A DNA stretch of 64,000 nt from Kumtagia sp964244725 (GCA_964244725.1 CAXTJQ010000016.1:34835-98834); one strand, 5' to 3'; numbered from the stretch's first letter, positions 24,498 through 38,000 are shown. Program-made: numbers and translations. The notes: generated from the letters alone by a model not told the origin.

Positions 24498-25529
24498 ATG
24501 CGGGCACTCGTTTTGGAAAGGCGGCACGAGCTGAGCTTGCGGGAGATCGACCTGCCGCTTCATGTGGGGCCGACCGACGTTCGGATCAGGATCGACACCG
24601 TGGGCGTATGCGGCAGCGACGTGCACTATTACACGCACGGCCGGATCGGCTCGTTCGTCGTCAACGCGCCGATGGTGCTCGGCCATGAGGCGGCCGGCAC
24701 GGTGGTCGAGGTCGGCGGCGATGTGAATACGCTCAAGGTCGGCGATCGGGTCTGCATGGAGCCGGGCATCCCCGACCTCTCGTCACGAGCGTCCAAACTC
24801 GGGCTCTACAATGTCGACCAGAAGGTGGTCTTTTGGGCCACTCCGCCCGTCCATGGCGTTCTCACGCCTGAAGTCGTGCATCCCGCCGCCTTCACTTACA
24901 AGCTTCCCGACAATGTCTCCTTCGCGGAGGCGGCCATGGTCGAGCCTTTCGCGGTGGGATTGCAGGCGGCGGTCAAGGCGAAGATTCAGCCTGGCGATAC
25001 AGCCGTTGTCATAGGGGCCGGGCCGATCGGCATCATGGCGGCGCTGGCGATGCTCGCCGGCGGCTGTTCCCGAGTCATCGTTTCCGACCTCGTTGACGAG
25101 AAACTTGCAATTGCCGCACGCTACGAGGGGGTGTCGACGGTCAACATCCGCAAGGAGCAACTCGCGGAAGTGGTCGCGAAGGCGACCGACGGGTGGGGCG
25201 CCGACGTCGTGATTGAGGCGAGCGGCGCGCCGAAGGCATATGACGGCGTTCAGCGCCTTCTCCGGCCGGGCGGATGCCTGGTATTGGTCGGCATGCCGGT
25301 CGAGCCGGTCGCCATCGACGTTTCGTCGATTGCGGCAAAGGAGATCCGCATTGAGACCGTGTTTCGCTATGCCAACGTCTTCGATCGCGCTCTGGGCATG
25401 ATCGCTTCCGGCAAGGTGGACCTTAAGCCGCTGATCAGCGAGACATTCCCGTTCGAGCAGAGCATTGCCGCTTTCGGAAGAGCCGCCGAGGGGCGGCCGA
25501 GCGACGTCAAGCTGCAGATCAAGTTGTAG
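24498..25529 (+). CDS. Zinc-dependent polyol dehydrogenase (xylitol dehydrogenase type)
   Basis: The ATG at 24498 (MRALVLERRHE) has GGAG upstream and gives 343 residues. The medium-chain dehydrogenase catalytic-zinc ligands are visible: Cys in GVCGSDVHYY and His-Glu in LGHEAAG. The segment EPGIPDLSSRASKLGLYN replaces the four-cysteine structural-zinc lobe, as in xylitol dehydrogenases. The NAD-binding fold is VVIGAGPIGIMAALA. The expected reaction is xylitol (or a similar pentitol) to D-xylulose, which the preceding kinase would phosphorylate. The 173-base gap before it may hold its own promoter. Confidence 0.88.
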   Translation: MRALVLERRHELSLREIDLPLHVGPTDVRIRIDTVGVCGSDVHYYTHGRIGSFVVNAPMVLGHEAAGTVVEVGGDVNTLKVGDRVCMEPGIPDLSSRASKLGLYNVDQKVVFWATPPVHGVLTPEVVHPAAFTYKLPDNVSFAEAAMVEPFAVGLQAAVKAKIQPGDTAVVIGAGPIGIMAALAMLAGGCSRVIVSDLVDEKLAIAARYEGVSTVNIRKEQLAEVVAKATDGWGADVVIEASGAPKAYDGVQRLLRPGGCLVLVGMPVEPVAIDVSSIAAKEIRIETVFRYANVFDRALGMIASGKVDLKPLISETFPFEQSIAAFGRAAEGRPSDVKLQIKL

Positions 25530-26006
25530 ATTACTTCCGGGTGGGCGATCTGCGCCGAGAGGCGCCAAGGAAACCGCCCGAAAGGTTCTCGGGATGACCG
25601 GTTCCCTCCAATCATAAACCGCCCCGGAACTTCCGCCTTCAAATAAAACAAAATGCGGATAATGTTCGCGCCGGCGCGGATGGCAGAGCTGCTGATATCA
25701 AACTAACGCCGTAGGTCCATACACATTCAAACAATTTTCAACGATTACTTCAGAAGATACTGTTAATTTGACAATCGCAAATCCTGAATTTAAATCCATC
25801 GAAACTCTAGACTATTAGTAATAACATTTCCATGAAAAAGTTCTTTGAATTGAGAACTTTGTCCATATCAGTGCCGCCGTGCCAATCATCGCGTGCCTGA
25901 AGCGCAGCATTGCGAATAATTGTTGATATCGAACAGTATTTGTTGCACGCTTCCCCTGCGTCGCGGGAGCGACTGACCGGCACTTCGCGCGCGAGAAAGC
26001 GAGACG
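25530..26006 (+). promoter_or_regulatory. AT-rich leader of the giant gene
   Basis: About 480 bases hold no credible gene. From roughly 25640 to 25930 the base composition turns AT-rich, unlike the flanks. TTGACA at 25768-25773 followed 17 bases later by TAAATC is a possible sigma-70-like promoter with a weak -10. A perfect eight-base inverted repeat (AAAGTTCT at 25837-25844, AGAACTTT at 25853-25860) lies downstream. This is the likely promoter and 5' leader of the giant gene. Confidence 0.45.
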
Positions 26007-29000
26007 ATGGGGGATATTGGCCGACTTCGCTGCCGGCGGCTGCAAAGCTCGACAGCGATTCCAGCGCGCACGACCGCAGGCCTGTCGAGATCTGAGCGCT
26101 CATTTGGGTTGGATCCATCCGGACCGCTCTACGTGGAGCCGATGGAGCCGCGTATCCTGCTTTCGGCCGATTTGACGCCAGGTCTCGAGAATGCGGTAAC
26201 GACCGCGCTGGCGGATTTGAGCGCTTTCCTCAGTCGCATCGATGACGACTCGGCCTTTGTCGACAGGCTTCCGTTCGTCGACCGTTCGCTTGGCGACATG
26301 CTGGATTTGGGCGGACTGATCACGCGCGCCAAAAGCGCGGTCTCAAGCTATTTCAACGAAGCCGGCGTCGCCACGACGGACGGCCTGCGCATGACGCTCG
26401 ATAGTCTTGCGGAAACGACCGGCGCGACGCTTTCAACGACCGGCACGGTCGAGCGTTTCGCGCTCGACTTCTCTCGATCGCTCGACGCAACCCCGCTCGT
26501 CCTTGATCTGACAAATGCTTCCGACGAACTGTCCATCCAAACCGATGGCGCGGCGAAAGTAACGCCGGGCGGCAATGTTTCGCTGAACCTCATCATGGAT
26601 GTGGATGTCGCGGCCGCTTCGGTTGCGTTCAAGGGCGTTGCTTTCGGCGGCGCCGTGTCACTGGTCTCAAACGACGTTGATTTCAATGGTTCCCTCGGCG
26701 TTCTGGATGTTGCCGTTCGGAACGGCGCGGCTTCGTTGTCGGCCCAGATGTCAGGTATCCTTGTCGATCCGGACGCGGCCGGCGGCATTACGGGTGTGGA
26801 ACTGGCTTCGGCGCCGGTCGAGGATATGGTCAATGCGAACCTGACCGCATCGGCGCATCTGACGCTGCCCGTCACTTCGCAGTTCTTCGGCGTCAACGAG
26901 ACTCTCAACGTCGACTGGAGCGGCACGCTCGATCCGACCACGGTCGAGGTGACGCTGCCGGACACGTCGTATCTCGGAAAGCTGCTGTCGTTCGACCCCC
27001 AGTCCTTTTCCAGCCTGTTCCATCTCGGCCTTGACGGTCAGAAGGGCCTCTTCGATTCGCTTTCCCTCGATGGGTTCGGCCTCGATCTGCCCTTGTTTGA
27101 TGACGGCATCGGCTCTCTGTCGAACCTCGGCGACAAACTCGCGGCCTTTCTGTCCACCGCCACCGATCTTTCAAGCCTCTCAAAACTGAAATCGGCGCTG
27201 GAAGGCGTTTTCGGAGGCAGCGTTTCGTTCGATCTCGGAACCGGCGGGACGCTCGAGGCGTCGATAGGGATCAAGTCCGCGATCAATCGCGATTTGCCGG
27301 TGCTGGTTGACACAAGGATTGCCGGCGCCGAACTCCATGTCGAAGGATCGGCCAATATCGTCGGCGAGATCCGTGGTTCGCTCGGCATGGGCATCGACCT
27401 CGGCTCCAACGTCGCCGACCTCGACCGGTTTTATCTTAAAGATGACGGCAGCTTCGTGGAACTGGCGGTAAGAGGCTTGTCGCCCGGTCTGCTCAACGCG
27501 CAGGCCTCGGTCGGCAGCGGCGTGGTGACGCTCGTCAACGGCGCGATCGGGCTCGGCGCGGCTCTGCCGAACGGCGGCGTTGACGTGACGCAATTTGCGA
27601 CCGCGCGCACTGGCTTCCGCGACGATCGCCCGGGATCAGCCGCCGACGGGCGGATTACGCTGGCGGACTTGGTCGATGATCCTGGCGCGGCGCTTGGCCC
27701 GGTTGAATATTCTGGCGCGGCCTCGTTTTCAGGCGTGCTCAATGCGCAATACGCCAATGTGGATATCGGCTCACTGCCGATATCGATGAGCTGGACCTTC
27801 GCATCGTCGGCCTTGCCGACCGTTGCCGTGGATGAGGCCAAGCTCGCCCGGCTCAGCCCGAATCTGTCAAACCTGATCAACGGCGCCGGAGCGGTGGATG
27901 CCGCGGGGGCAGCCATCGCCGCGCGTCTCGACGGCTGGCTGGATGCGCTGGCCGACAAGCTTGCCGATGTCCATGCGTTGAACAAGAAACTCCCGCTTGT
28001 GGGCAAGAGCATGATCGAGCTGGTGGATGCACCCGCTTTGCTCGCCAAGCTCTCCGCCACGTTGAAAGCGGCAATCGGCCCCGCGGGGACGAGGCTCGCC
28101 GATTTCGCGACCCGCCTGCAGCCGGCGATCGCGCAGAATTTCGGCGCGGGAACGACCGGCGTCGGAACGCCGGTGGCGGGTGCTTTCGCACCGGCATCCA
28201 GCGCCGCGGCGAACGCGCTCGGCCTGCCGCGCGCCGGCAACTATCTTGTCTACAAGCTGGCGATCGAAAGCAACGCGACGCTGCTCTCGCAACAGTTGAA
28301 CCTCGACCAGGCGACGCAGTTCGGTGAACTGGATGCCACAGGGCTGGCGGACATCAAGTCCAGGGTCAAGTTCAGCATGCTGGTCGGCATTGATCGCCGC
28401 GAAGGCGTCTCGCCTTCGCAGGCGCTGTTCATCAAGTTCGACGACATCAACATCGCACTCGACGGCAAGCTGTCGGCCAACGCCAACATCGCGCTCGCCG
28501 CCGGCATCGTCGGCCTGAAGACTTCCGCGGCCGACCTGACCTTTGGCGGCGAGGTCCGTGTCGGCATCGGCGGCTCCGGGGCCTCGGCCAAGCCCGTATC
28601 GCTTGACGACATCCTCGGCGCGGCGTCAGGCGATCTTCTCAATGTCGAGATCCTGCGCTCCGACATGGCTGGCAGCATCACGATCTCGGGCGCGAAGGCG
28701 GCGGCCGGCTTCCTCTCGGCGCAACTGAACATCAGGGCCGATCCGCTCAGGGGTGAAGCCGCCGAGATCGAGGTCACCGGCGCCAATGCCGACGATGTCG
28801 ACCATCTCGCGTCGCTCGACCGATCTGATCTCGTCGCCCTCATTCACGAGATCGCGGGTTTCGCGGCCAAAGGCGCGCGCGCTACGCTCGACGCCTTCGG
28901 GCTGCCGTTCACGGGCGCGGACGTGCTGTCGTTGGCCGACATTACGACAACGTTCGAGGATTATCTCACGAGCGCGCTGCGGGATTCGAGCGGCGCCCTG

Positions 29001-32000
29001 AAATTCGCGACTCTCGACGATTTCGTCGATGATCTCGCAGCGACGGCTGGGGTCGATCCGGCTGCCCTTCAGATCGCTTACGATGCTGAGGCGAATCTCC
29101 TGTCGCTGAACCTCGACATAACGCGCCAGATCAGCAGCAGCGTGGCGCCTGTTTTCGATCTCAGGAAGGATCTGTATCCGAACCTGCCTTCGTTTGCCGA
29201 CGTCGGACTAGAGGGGACGTTGAATGCCCTCGGGACGGCGAGGCTGCAATTCGGCGCGAATCTCTCCCTCGCTCAACTGGAGGCGAGCGTCTTTGGGATC
29301 GGCGCGCCACCTCCAGACGGCAGGCTGACCAGGAACGCGACCTTCGAATTGTTGATCGGACAGGTCCTGACGCCGGTCGTGGTCAAGGCGTCGAGCACGG
29401 CGGAAAATGGCTCCTACGCCGATCTCGTCGACGACATCAACCGGGCCTTGGCGACCGGCCTTCGCGGCCGCGGCTTCGCTTTCGACAGTGTTCAAGTCCG
29501 CCTTGGCGCACGGGCGGATGGTTCGGCGGCGCTGCAGTTTTATTCCACCTCGAATGTGAGCGGTCAGTTCGTCGTCGTGGCTGCGAAGGGCGATCCCGCC
29601 CTGATCCAGCTGGGACTTGCGACCGCCGAACAGCCCTCGACTCAACTGACCGCCACCGGAGGCCTGGTGCGCGCGGATGGCATCGTGCCGACGCCGGCGC
29701 GGTTCGCGCTCTATGCCGATGGCGTATCTCTCGGCAGCGTCTCCATCGCGGCAGTCAGTGCGGCCGGACGGACGGCAGCCTCAATCGTTCAGGAAATCGA
29801 TGCCGCGCTCGAAATCATCAACAGAAACATCGCGGTAAGCGGACGCAGCGTCCAGGCGGTGCTCGACTCGGACGGCTATCTGCGGTTGACGGGGGCCGGT
29901 ATCGCACGGCTTTCCGTCGTCGCAGGCAGCGATGCGTCGGCCAAAACATCTCTTGGCCTGGCGGTGCTCGAAATCTCGGCGCCCGACGTGACCTTACTTG
30001 GCGCGGATTCGCATTTCCTCGACCGCATCGAGCTCACGCGGCTCGCCTTCGAGGCGACGCTGAAGGTGCAAGGCGCCGTCACCGCGGCGGCGCGCCTCGG
30101 GTTTTTTAGCGTCGGCGTCTCGAACGGAACGGTCGACGTCAACGCGAACGTCGGCGTCAACTACACCGCGGGACCCGCGACGCTGACGACGCTGACCGAC
30201 CCGTCGGCATTACTGAACGAGAAGTTCGCCGTCACGTCCATGAGCGACGCACTGATCACGCTGCCGATCACCGTCGATGCGACGACGCGGGCGATGTTTT
30301 CACTCCCGGCATCGGCGCCGGTCACGCTGCGCTCAACCGACATTTTCGACGCCTCGGCCTGGACGGCCGACACGTCCCAAGTCTCGAAGCTTGTGGATTT
30401 CGACGGGCTGGGCGGCGCGGCCTGGACCGATGTCTTGCGCCAGGTTGCCGAGTTCCTACGCAAACTCGACGGCGAATCCATTCCTGGCCTGAAACTGCCG
30501 CTGCTCGGCAAACGCTTCGACCAACTGCTCGATTTCGTCACCGATGTCGGCGAGATCGCGGATGCCTACGAGAAGAATCCCTCAGCCACGCTGCAGACGC
30601 TGGAGGCGCGGCTGAACGCCGCCATCGCCATTGCCTTCGGTGAGGCCGGGCAGGGGCGGGATTACATCGACATCGGCTACAATTCGGCCGAGCGGGATCT
30701 GCGCATCACCTTCAAATACACGGAAACGCGCCACGAAACGCTACCGTTGTCATTCGACCTCGGATCCATGGGACTAGACAAACTCGCTTCCTTTGGTGGG
30801 ATCGACGGCCTCTTCGACGTGAGAGGCCAGGGCGACATCTCGGTCGACGCAAGCGCCGATCTGAAGATCGTCTTCGGGTTCGAGACTGCCGGCGATGGCA
30901 GCCTCCGCAGCTACCTTCACAGCGACACCCAGATCGTGCTTGGCCTTTGGGTCGCGGGCGCCAACCTCTCCATGTCGCTGGGCGGCGGCCCCCTGACGCT
31001 GGATGTCCGGGGCGGATCGATCGCCGTGCGATCGGCTCTGGACCAGACCAAGCAGGCCAGGATCACGCTGAAGGTCGCCGGGGACAACGAGAAATACTAC
31101 TTCGCCGATCTGCTGCTGGGCGACTTCTCGGCGTCCGGCAATCCGGACTTCTTCGACTTCGACATCGATGGCCTTATCGACCTCGATTTCCCGCTCTATC
31201 TCGGCAACGACGCACTCGACGCCTTCTCGTTCCAAGTTCCGGACTTGTCGGGATTCCTCGATGGCCTGTTCCGAACCAGATCGACGTCGGGGTCGTATTC
31301 GCTCAGCCTGCCGGACTTCGCCACGTTATTCGATGGAATCAATCTTGCGCTCGATACGGACGCATGGATCGCCGGAATCGACCTCTTCCTTGGCAATCTC
31401 CAGAAACTGCTCAAGTCCCCGGATTTCCTGGGATTGCGCCTGCCGATCATCGGCGACGGGCTTGGCGATACCGCGGATTTCATCGGCGGACTGAGGCTGG
31501 CTTTCAAGGACTGGCTGTCGACGACGGGCGGCGACGCGATCAAATTTTTGAAGATCGGTCTCACGGAAGCGCTCCGCGACCTCCTGGTCGATCGCGGCGG
31601 CCCCGGCCCAGATTGGCGGACGAGTGCAGGCAACGGCGCCGATGGCGACGACATCCGCGTCTGGTACCGGCTGGCGAACGGGGTGCGCACCCTCTGGAGC
31701 GAAACTGGAACGCCGCTCAATCCGAGCCAGATCAAGGATCTGGAGTTCGAACTGGCAATCGGCGGAACCTGGCACTCGAGCGCGGATCTCGGGTTCGATG
31801 TCGGTCTGGCGGGTCTCGCGCTCGCGGTCAAGGACGACGCCACGGTCGACGGCGACCTCGGTTGGACGCTCGAATTGGGCTTCGGCATCGACCGCACGCA
31901 GGGCTTCTATCTCGTCGGAGACAAGCCGGACGACCTAAAGCTGAATTTTGGATTCCAGGTGTCGCCGAATTTCCAGGCGAAGGCGCAGTTCGGCCTTCTG

Positions 32001-35000
32001 CAACTGATCCTGACGGAAAACGCGGCGAACGGGGTGCGCACGGGCATCACAGGCTCCGCAGTGGTCGACTTCGCGGATCGTGATCCCAGCAACAACAAAG
32101 TTTACATCGGCGCATTTGGCGATTTCGCCTCGACGGCGAGTTTCACCATGGACCTCGACGCCGCGGTTCGCATGCGCGCTGCGTTCGGCATCGATTTCGA
32201 GAAGAACGGCGCCGGCATCTATACGGAGAGGACCGATTTTCCGTCACTCAACGGCGATTTCATCCTCGACTGGCACATCCTCGACGACCTTCGGACGGGC
32301 GGCGACATCCGGGTCGGCCTCGAGAACCTGACGCTCGATTTCGGGTCGTTGCTCGACAATGTCTTTGGCAGCGCGCTGAAGGACGCGGCCAAGATCGTCA
32401 AACCGCTGCAGCCCCTGCTCGATTTTCTGACGAAGCCGCTGCCGATCGTGAGGCTCTCGCCGGTCCAGATCGCCAGAGGTCTTGGCTATATTTCCCCGTC
32501 TGTCGAGAAATTCATCAATAGTGCGGCGCAGCTGGCGCGCTGGATTTCGTTCATCGACGGAAATGCCGGTTCAGGGCTGAAGCTTCGGCTGGGGTCGTTC
32601 TATTTCGGCGACTACGATTTGCGCCTGGCCCCCGGCAGTGGAGCGCTCTCTGTACCGAAGAACAACGACGCGTCCGGCATGGCGGCGCTCAACACCATCT
32701 TGGGCGACATCCGGCCCACCACCTCGGTTCACGACCAGGTCGACGGAACAGGATTCAACACGGTCGCCGGTTTCCGGGACGATGGCGGCTTCGAATTCAC
32801 CATCCTCGAGCACCCCGGCTCCATCCTCGGGATGCTGTTCGGCCAGAACGTCACGCTCTTCCGATATCAGATGCCGACGTTCCACTTCGAGACGACCATA
32901 CGCTCGCCGAAGATCCCCATATGGCCATTCCCACCAATCTACATCGCATTCGGCGGCGGGGTCAGCCTCGATATCAAGCTGGCATTCGGCTACGACACCT
33001 ATGGCTGGACAAAGTATCAAGAGAGCAACGACCCGAGAGATTTCCTAGCCGGTTTTTACATCGAAGACCGGCCTCCTGGTGGCGCCAGGGACCCCGACGA
33101 GGCGACGCTTCGGGTCCAGGTTTACGCCGAAGGCGGCGCATCCATCGGCCTTCTGTCGGCTGGCGTACGTGCGGGAATCCAGGGAATTCTTCACGTCGAC
33201 CTCAACGATGACAGTCCCTTTTCCGTCAAGGACGGCAAGGTGCGCGGCGAGGAGATGCTCACGCTCTTGGGGGCTGGTGGTATCCTATGCGTTGTCAATA
33301 TCTCAGGCGAAATCGATTTCTTCTCTCGCATTTTCTTCAGCCTGGACATCCCTCTACTGGGTTCGAAAGAATGGTCGCAGGACATTTTTCCCCCGATCAA
33401 GCTCATGGACTTCAGTTTCCACAAATGCATGCAGCCGCCGGAATTGGCGCTGCTGCGCGCCGACGGGACGCTGGACCTCAATATCGGCGCGGCCGCCGCC
33501 CGGCGCGGCGCGGGCTACGGAGGCGAGGTGGAGAAGTTCAACGTACGATCCATGGGCTCGGGGCTCGTGCTCGTGCAATGGGGCGATTTCACCAAGGTTT
33601 ACGGCGGCAACGGCATCGCCGTTAAGAAGATCACCGGCGATGCGGGGACCAAGGACGACGAGATCCGCTTTTCCGGCACTTTCCGCCGAACCGACGGATC
33701 GAGCATGGCGATCGATGTCGCCGGCGGCAGCGGCGACGATCTTCTGGCAGCGCCTAACAATGCCGTGCGCTTCCGTGGCGACAGCGGAAACGACCGGCTA
33801 TTCGGTTCCGAATTGGCCGATATGCTGGAAGGCGGCGACGGGTTCGACAAAATCACAGCGCTCGGCGGCAACGACCTGATTTATACAGGAACGCCGACCT
33901 CGCAGGGCGTCGCAGCCGCTGGCGACAGCGAGATCGTCGACGCGGGTGCGGACAACGACCAGGTTTTCGGCAGCGCCAATGTCGACGTGATCAACAGCGG
34001 CGACGGCGACGACCTGGTTTTCGGCGGCGACGGTGCGGATGTCCTCAGCGGAGGAGCAGGCCGCGACCTGCTGTTTGGCAATTCCGGTGACGACCTGATT
34101 TTCGCAGGCGCCGGCGACGACCGTCTCTTCGGCGGCGGCGGGTCGGACAGCCTTGTGGGCGGCTCCGGATTGGACATCATCTGGGGCGACCTGGCGGGCG
34201 GGATCGCCAACGCGACCGCCACCATGCTCTATGGCGAACCTGACACCACGTCTCCGAACTTCTATGGCGACGACCTGATTTTCGGCGACACGCTCGCCGA
34301 TGCTTCGGGCAGGGTCACCGCTGAGCTGATCGCACCGGAGGCCTACATCGTCAGCGACCGCGCCGGCCTGCCCGCCCCGATCGACCCCACACGGATTGCC
34401 GGGTTGGCCGCCGCCTCGATCGCGGCCGGATTTGATACGGGCGCCGACGACGCCGATACGATCGCAGGCGACGGTGGCATCGACACGATCTACGGCCAGG
34501 GCGGGCTCGACAAGATTTCAGGCGGGTCTGGCGCCGATGCCATTTCTGGCGGCGACGGCGCGGACGTGACAGCCGGCAATTCCGGCGCGGATCTCTTGAT
34601 CGGCGGAGACGGCGACGACGCCATGACCGGTGGCGACGATGGTGACGCGGTCTTTGGGGACAGTGGCGGCGACACGATCGGCGCGGGTTCCGGCGACGAC
34701 TACGTCGATGCCGGTTCCGGAGCGGATAGCGTCACCGGCGACATCGGCGACGACCTGATCTTTGCCGGCTCCGGCAACGATCATGTCGAGGGCGGAGACG
34801 GCGCGGACACAATCCACGGCCAGAACGACGACGATTATGTCGATGGCGGACTCGGCTCCGATACCTTGTTCGGCAACGATGGCGACGACATCCTTCTTGG
34901 CAACCGCGACAACGACATGATCCTCGGCGGTTTCGGAAGCGACACGATAAGGGGCGGGTTCGGCAATGATCAGATCGACGCTGGCGATGGCGACGACGAT

Positions 35001-38000
35001 GCCGCGGGCGAGGCTGGCGACGACCGGATCGTTGGCGCGGGCGGCAACGATTTTCTGACGGGCGGAGCGGGCGCGGACGTGATCCTGGGCGACGAAGGCG
35101 ACGACCGCATTCAGGCCGGAACTGGCGACGACAACGTCATGGGCGGTGAAGGCGACGACGTCGTCACGGCCGACGCGGGTCTCGACATCGTCGACGGCGG
35201 CGCTGGCAACGACAGCATCGACGGCGGTGACGATCGAGACTTACTCTTCGGCGGCGACGGTGACGATGTCATCGACGCGGGCAGGGGCATCGGCGACAAG
35301 CTCTTGGGCAATGCCGGCAACGATATCCTGCGCGGTTCGTCGGACGGTGCGACGACCGACGCGAACTTCACCGACACTTTCTTTTTCGGCGATGTCATCG
35401 ATGGCGGCGCGGGCGAAGACACGATCTTCGGCTACGGCGGAGCGGATCTCATCACGGCCGGCGCCGGCGACGATAGGATCGACGCCGGCCAAGGGGACGA
35501 CCGCATCCTAGGCGGCGACGGTCGCGACACGATCGCCGGGTTCGACGGGAACGACGTCATATATGGAAATCTGGAAGCAGCCGGCGGTGATTCGCTAGGC
35601 GACACGATCGATGGTGGAACCGGAAACGACACGATCTCGGGCAGCCGCGGCCACGATTCCATCCATGGCGGTTTCGGCGCGGACACGATCGACGGCCGTG
35701 AGGGGGACGATACGATCTTTGGCGACTACGGCGTCGGAGACATTCTGTCCGGAGGCGACGGGGACGACACGCTTTACGGCTCGGTCGACGGCGCGGACAA
35801 GATGTCCGGAGGCGAGGGACGCGATATCCTTTACGGTCTCGCCGGCAACGACGATCTCGACGGCGGCGCCGGCGACGACATTGCCGACGGCGGCGCCGGC
35901 GACGATGTCGTGACCGGCGGAAGCGGGGCCGACCTTCTGCTTGGCGCCGCGGGAAATGACCTGATCTATGGTCACAACGCCGCCGCGACGGGCGACACCG
36001 GGGACGCCGATATCCTTTTCGGCGACTTCGGCGCCACCACGGCGGTTGCCGGTTCCGGGTCGGACAAGCTTTACGGCGGCGCCGGTGCGGATCAGGTGTT
36101 CGGCGAGGCTGGCAACGACTATGTCAGCCCGGACGGCGGGCCGGGCGATGTCTTTGAGACCGCGGATGCGCCTGGGTCATCCCGCTATGTCACGCCGATC
36201 CGCACCGCGGACCCGGTGCGGATCGTCGAGGGGCGCTACACGACCGAGGATGGCACGGCCGTCCTCCCGCAAGGGGTCTTCCCGACCGGCATCTGGGAAA
36301 CGCTCGCCGGCCCCGATGGAGCCTCTTTCACGCGCCCGGGCGGCGCCTCTACCGATGCGACGATCGCCTCCGGGACGTCAGGCGCATATCTTGCGTTCGC
36401 CGATTATCGCAGCGGGTCATATGAGATCCGCGTCGCCCGCTTCGTCAACGGATCCTGGACAAGCGTCGGCCAGGCATTGAGCGGCGGAGCGGTCGGAGTG
36501 ACCCCGATCAACGCGCGCCGTCCGTCGATCGCAGTCGGCGCGGACGGTGTCCCGGTCGTGGCATGGACCGAGACGACGGATGCGGGCTCGGTGATCCGCG
36601 TGGCCAGGTATAGCGCCAGCTCCAACAGATGGACCGCCCTGGGCGCCTCGCTGGGGGCGAGCGGCATCTCAGGTCTCGGCAATGTCGACGATCCCCGCGT
36701 TGTCGTGGGCAGCGCGGGTCCGATCGTGTTCTGGCGCACCGGGAACGGGCAGGCCGCCACGCTTTCGGCGCTGCGTTTCGACGGCCAGGGCTGGGCGCCC
36801 GTGTCGACCGCCGCCGATGCGCAGGCAAAGGTCGCCGACGGCGTGAACACCGACTACCGTGTCGCCGTCTCCGGATATCGCCTTGCGGTCGCCTGGAGCG
36901 TGACCGCCGGAGGCGTGGACTCCGTCAAGGTGGCTTTCTTTGATCAGACCTGGAAAGTCCTCGCCTCGCCGATGGCCACGATCGCGCTGGGTCTCGGCCG
37001 CACCATCACCTCGCCGGCGATCGCCTTCACCGGCACCACGATATTCCTGGCCTGGGGGGAAGCGCTCGACGGCGCTGACAGCAGCGCGCAACTGCAGATC
37101 CGTAAATTCGCCAGCGGCGCATGGTTGACGATCGCCGACCCCTCCGTGCATCCGCCGAAGGGTGGCGCTATTGGCGTCGATCACGTGATGCTCGCGTCGG
37201 GCGGCGGCGGCGTGACCCTGGCCTGGGTGCGCGCATCGGCCAGCGGCAACGACGTGACCCGATCACTGCTCGCGGCATCGTGGAATGGCGCGGCGTTCGT
37301 ACCGGAGGCCCTCGGTGACAATGATGGTGGAGTGGCAATCCTTCCAGACGACGCTTCGGGTTTGGCGCTCGCCCTGGACGGCGTGAAGAAGCCGTTCCTC
37401 GCCTATACAAGGACAGGCGAAAACGGCGCGCGGATCGGCGTCGTCGGCACGAGCACGTCGGCGACCGGGCGGTCCTTCCAAATCGCGAGCGGCGCGGCGT
37501 TGAGGACGCTACTCGCCAACACTGTGTTGACGACCGGCGACATCGTCTACGTGGCGCCCAACGCCGTCATCGACAGCATCGTCATCACCAGCGCCGACGC
37601 CGGGTTCCTGCTGCGCGGCGCGGCAGGCAGCACGGTGAGTGGCGGCGTGACGCTGATCGGAGTGACGGGTGTCACAATTCAGAACCTGACTGTCCTTGGC
37701 GCGACGTTGCTTTCCGGCACGACAAACGTGTCGGTCATCGAAAATCGCTTCCGCCAGGAGGTCCTCGTGGAACGCGGCAGCGGGCTTCTGCTCGCCGGCA
37801 ACGACATTACCAGCAACGCGATTGGTCTCTCGCTGCAATCCAATGCCGCGAGGGTCGCGTATCGGGACGTCGTCCTGGCCAACAATCCGGCAGGCTACTG
37901 GCGGCTTGGCGAGGCAGCCGGCGCGCCGACAGCCAGGGACGACAGCGCGAACCGGCTGAACGGCTTCTATCGAGGCGCGGTCGGCTTGGGAGTGGCAGGG

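Noticed and set aside
33721..36130. Possible CRISPR or minisatellite array
   Set aside because: The repeats are protein-coding RTX nonapeptides that stay in frame and vary in sequence, without conserved repeats and unique spacers.
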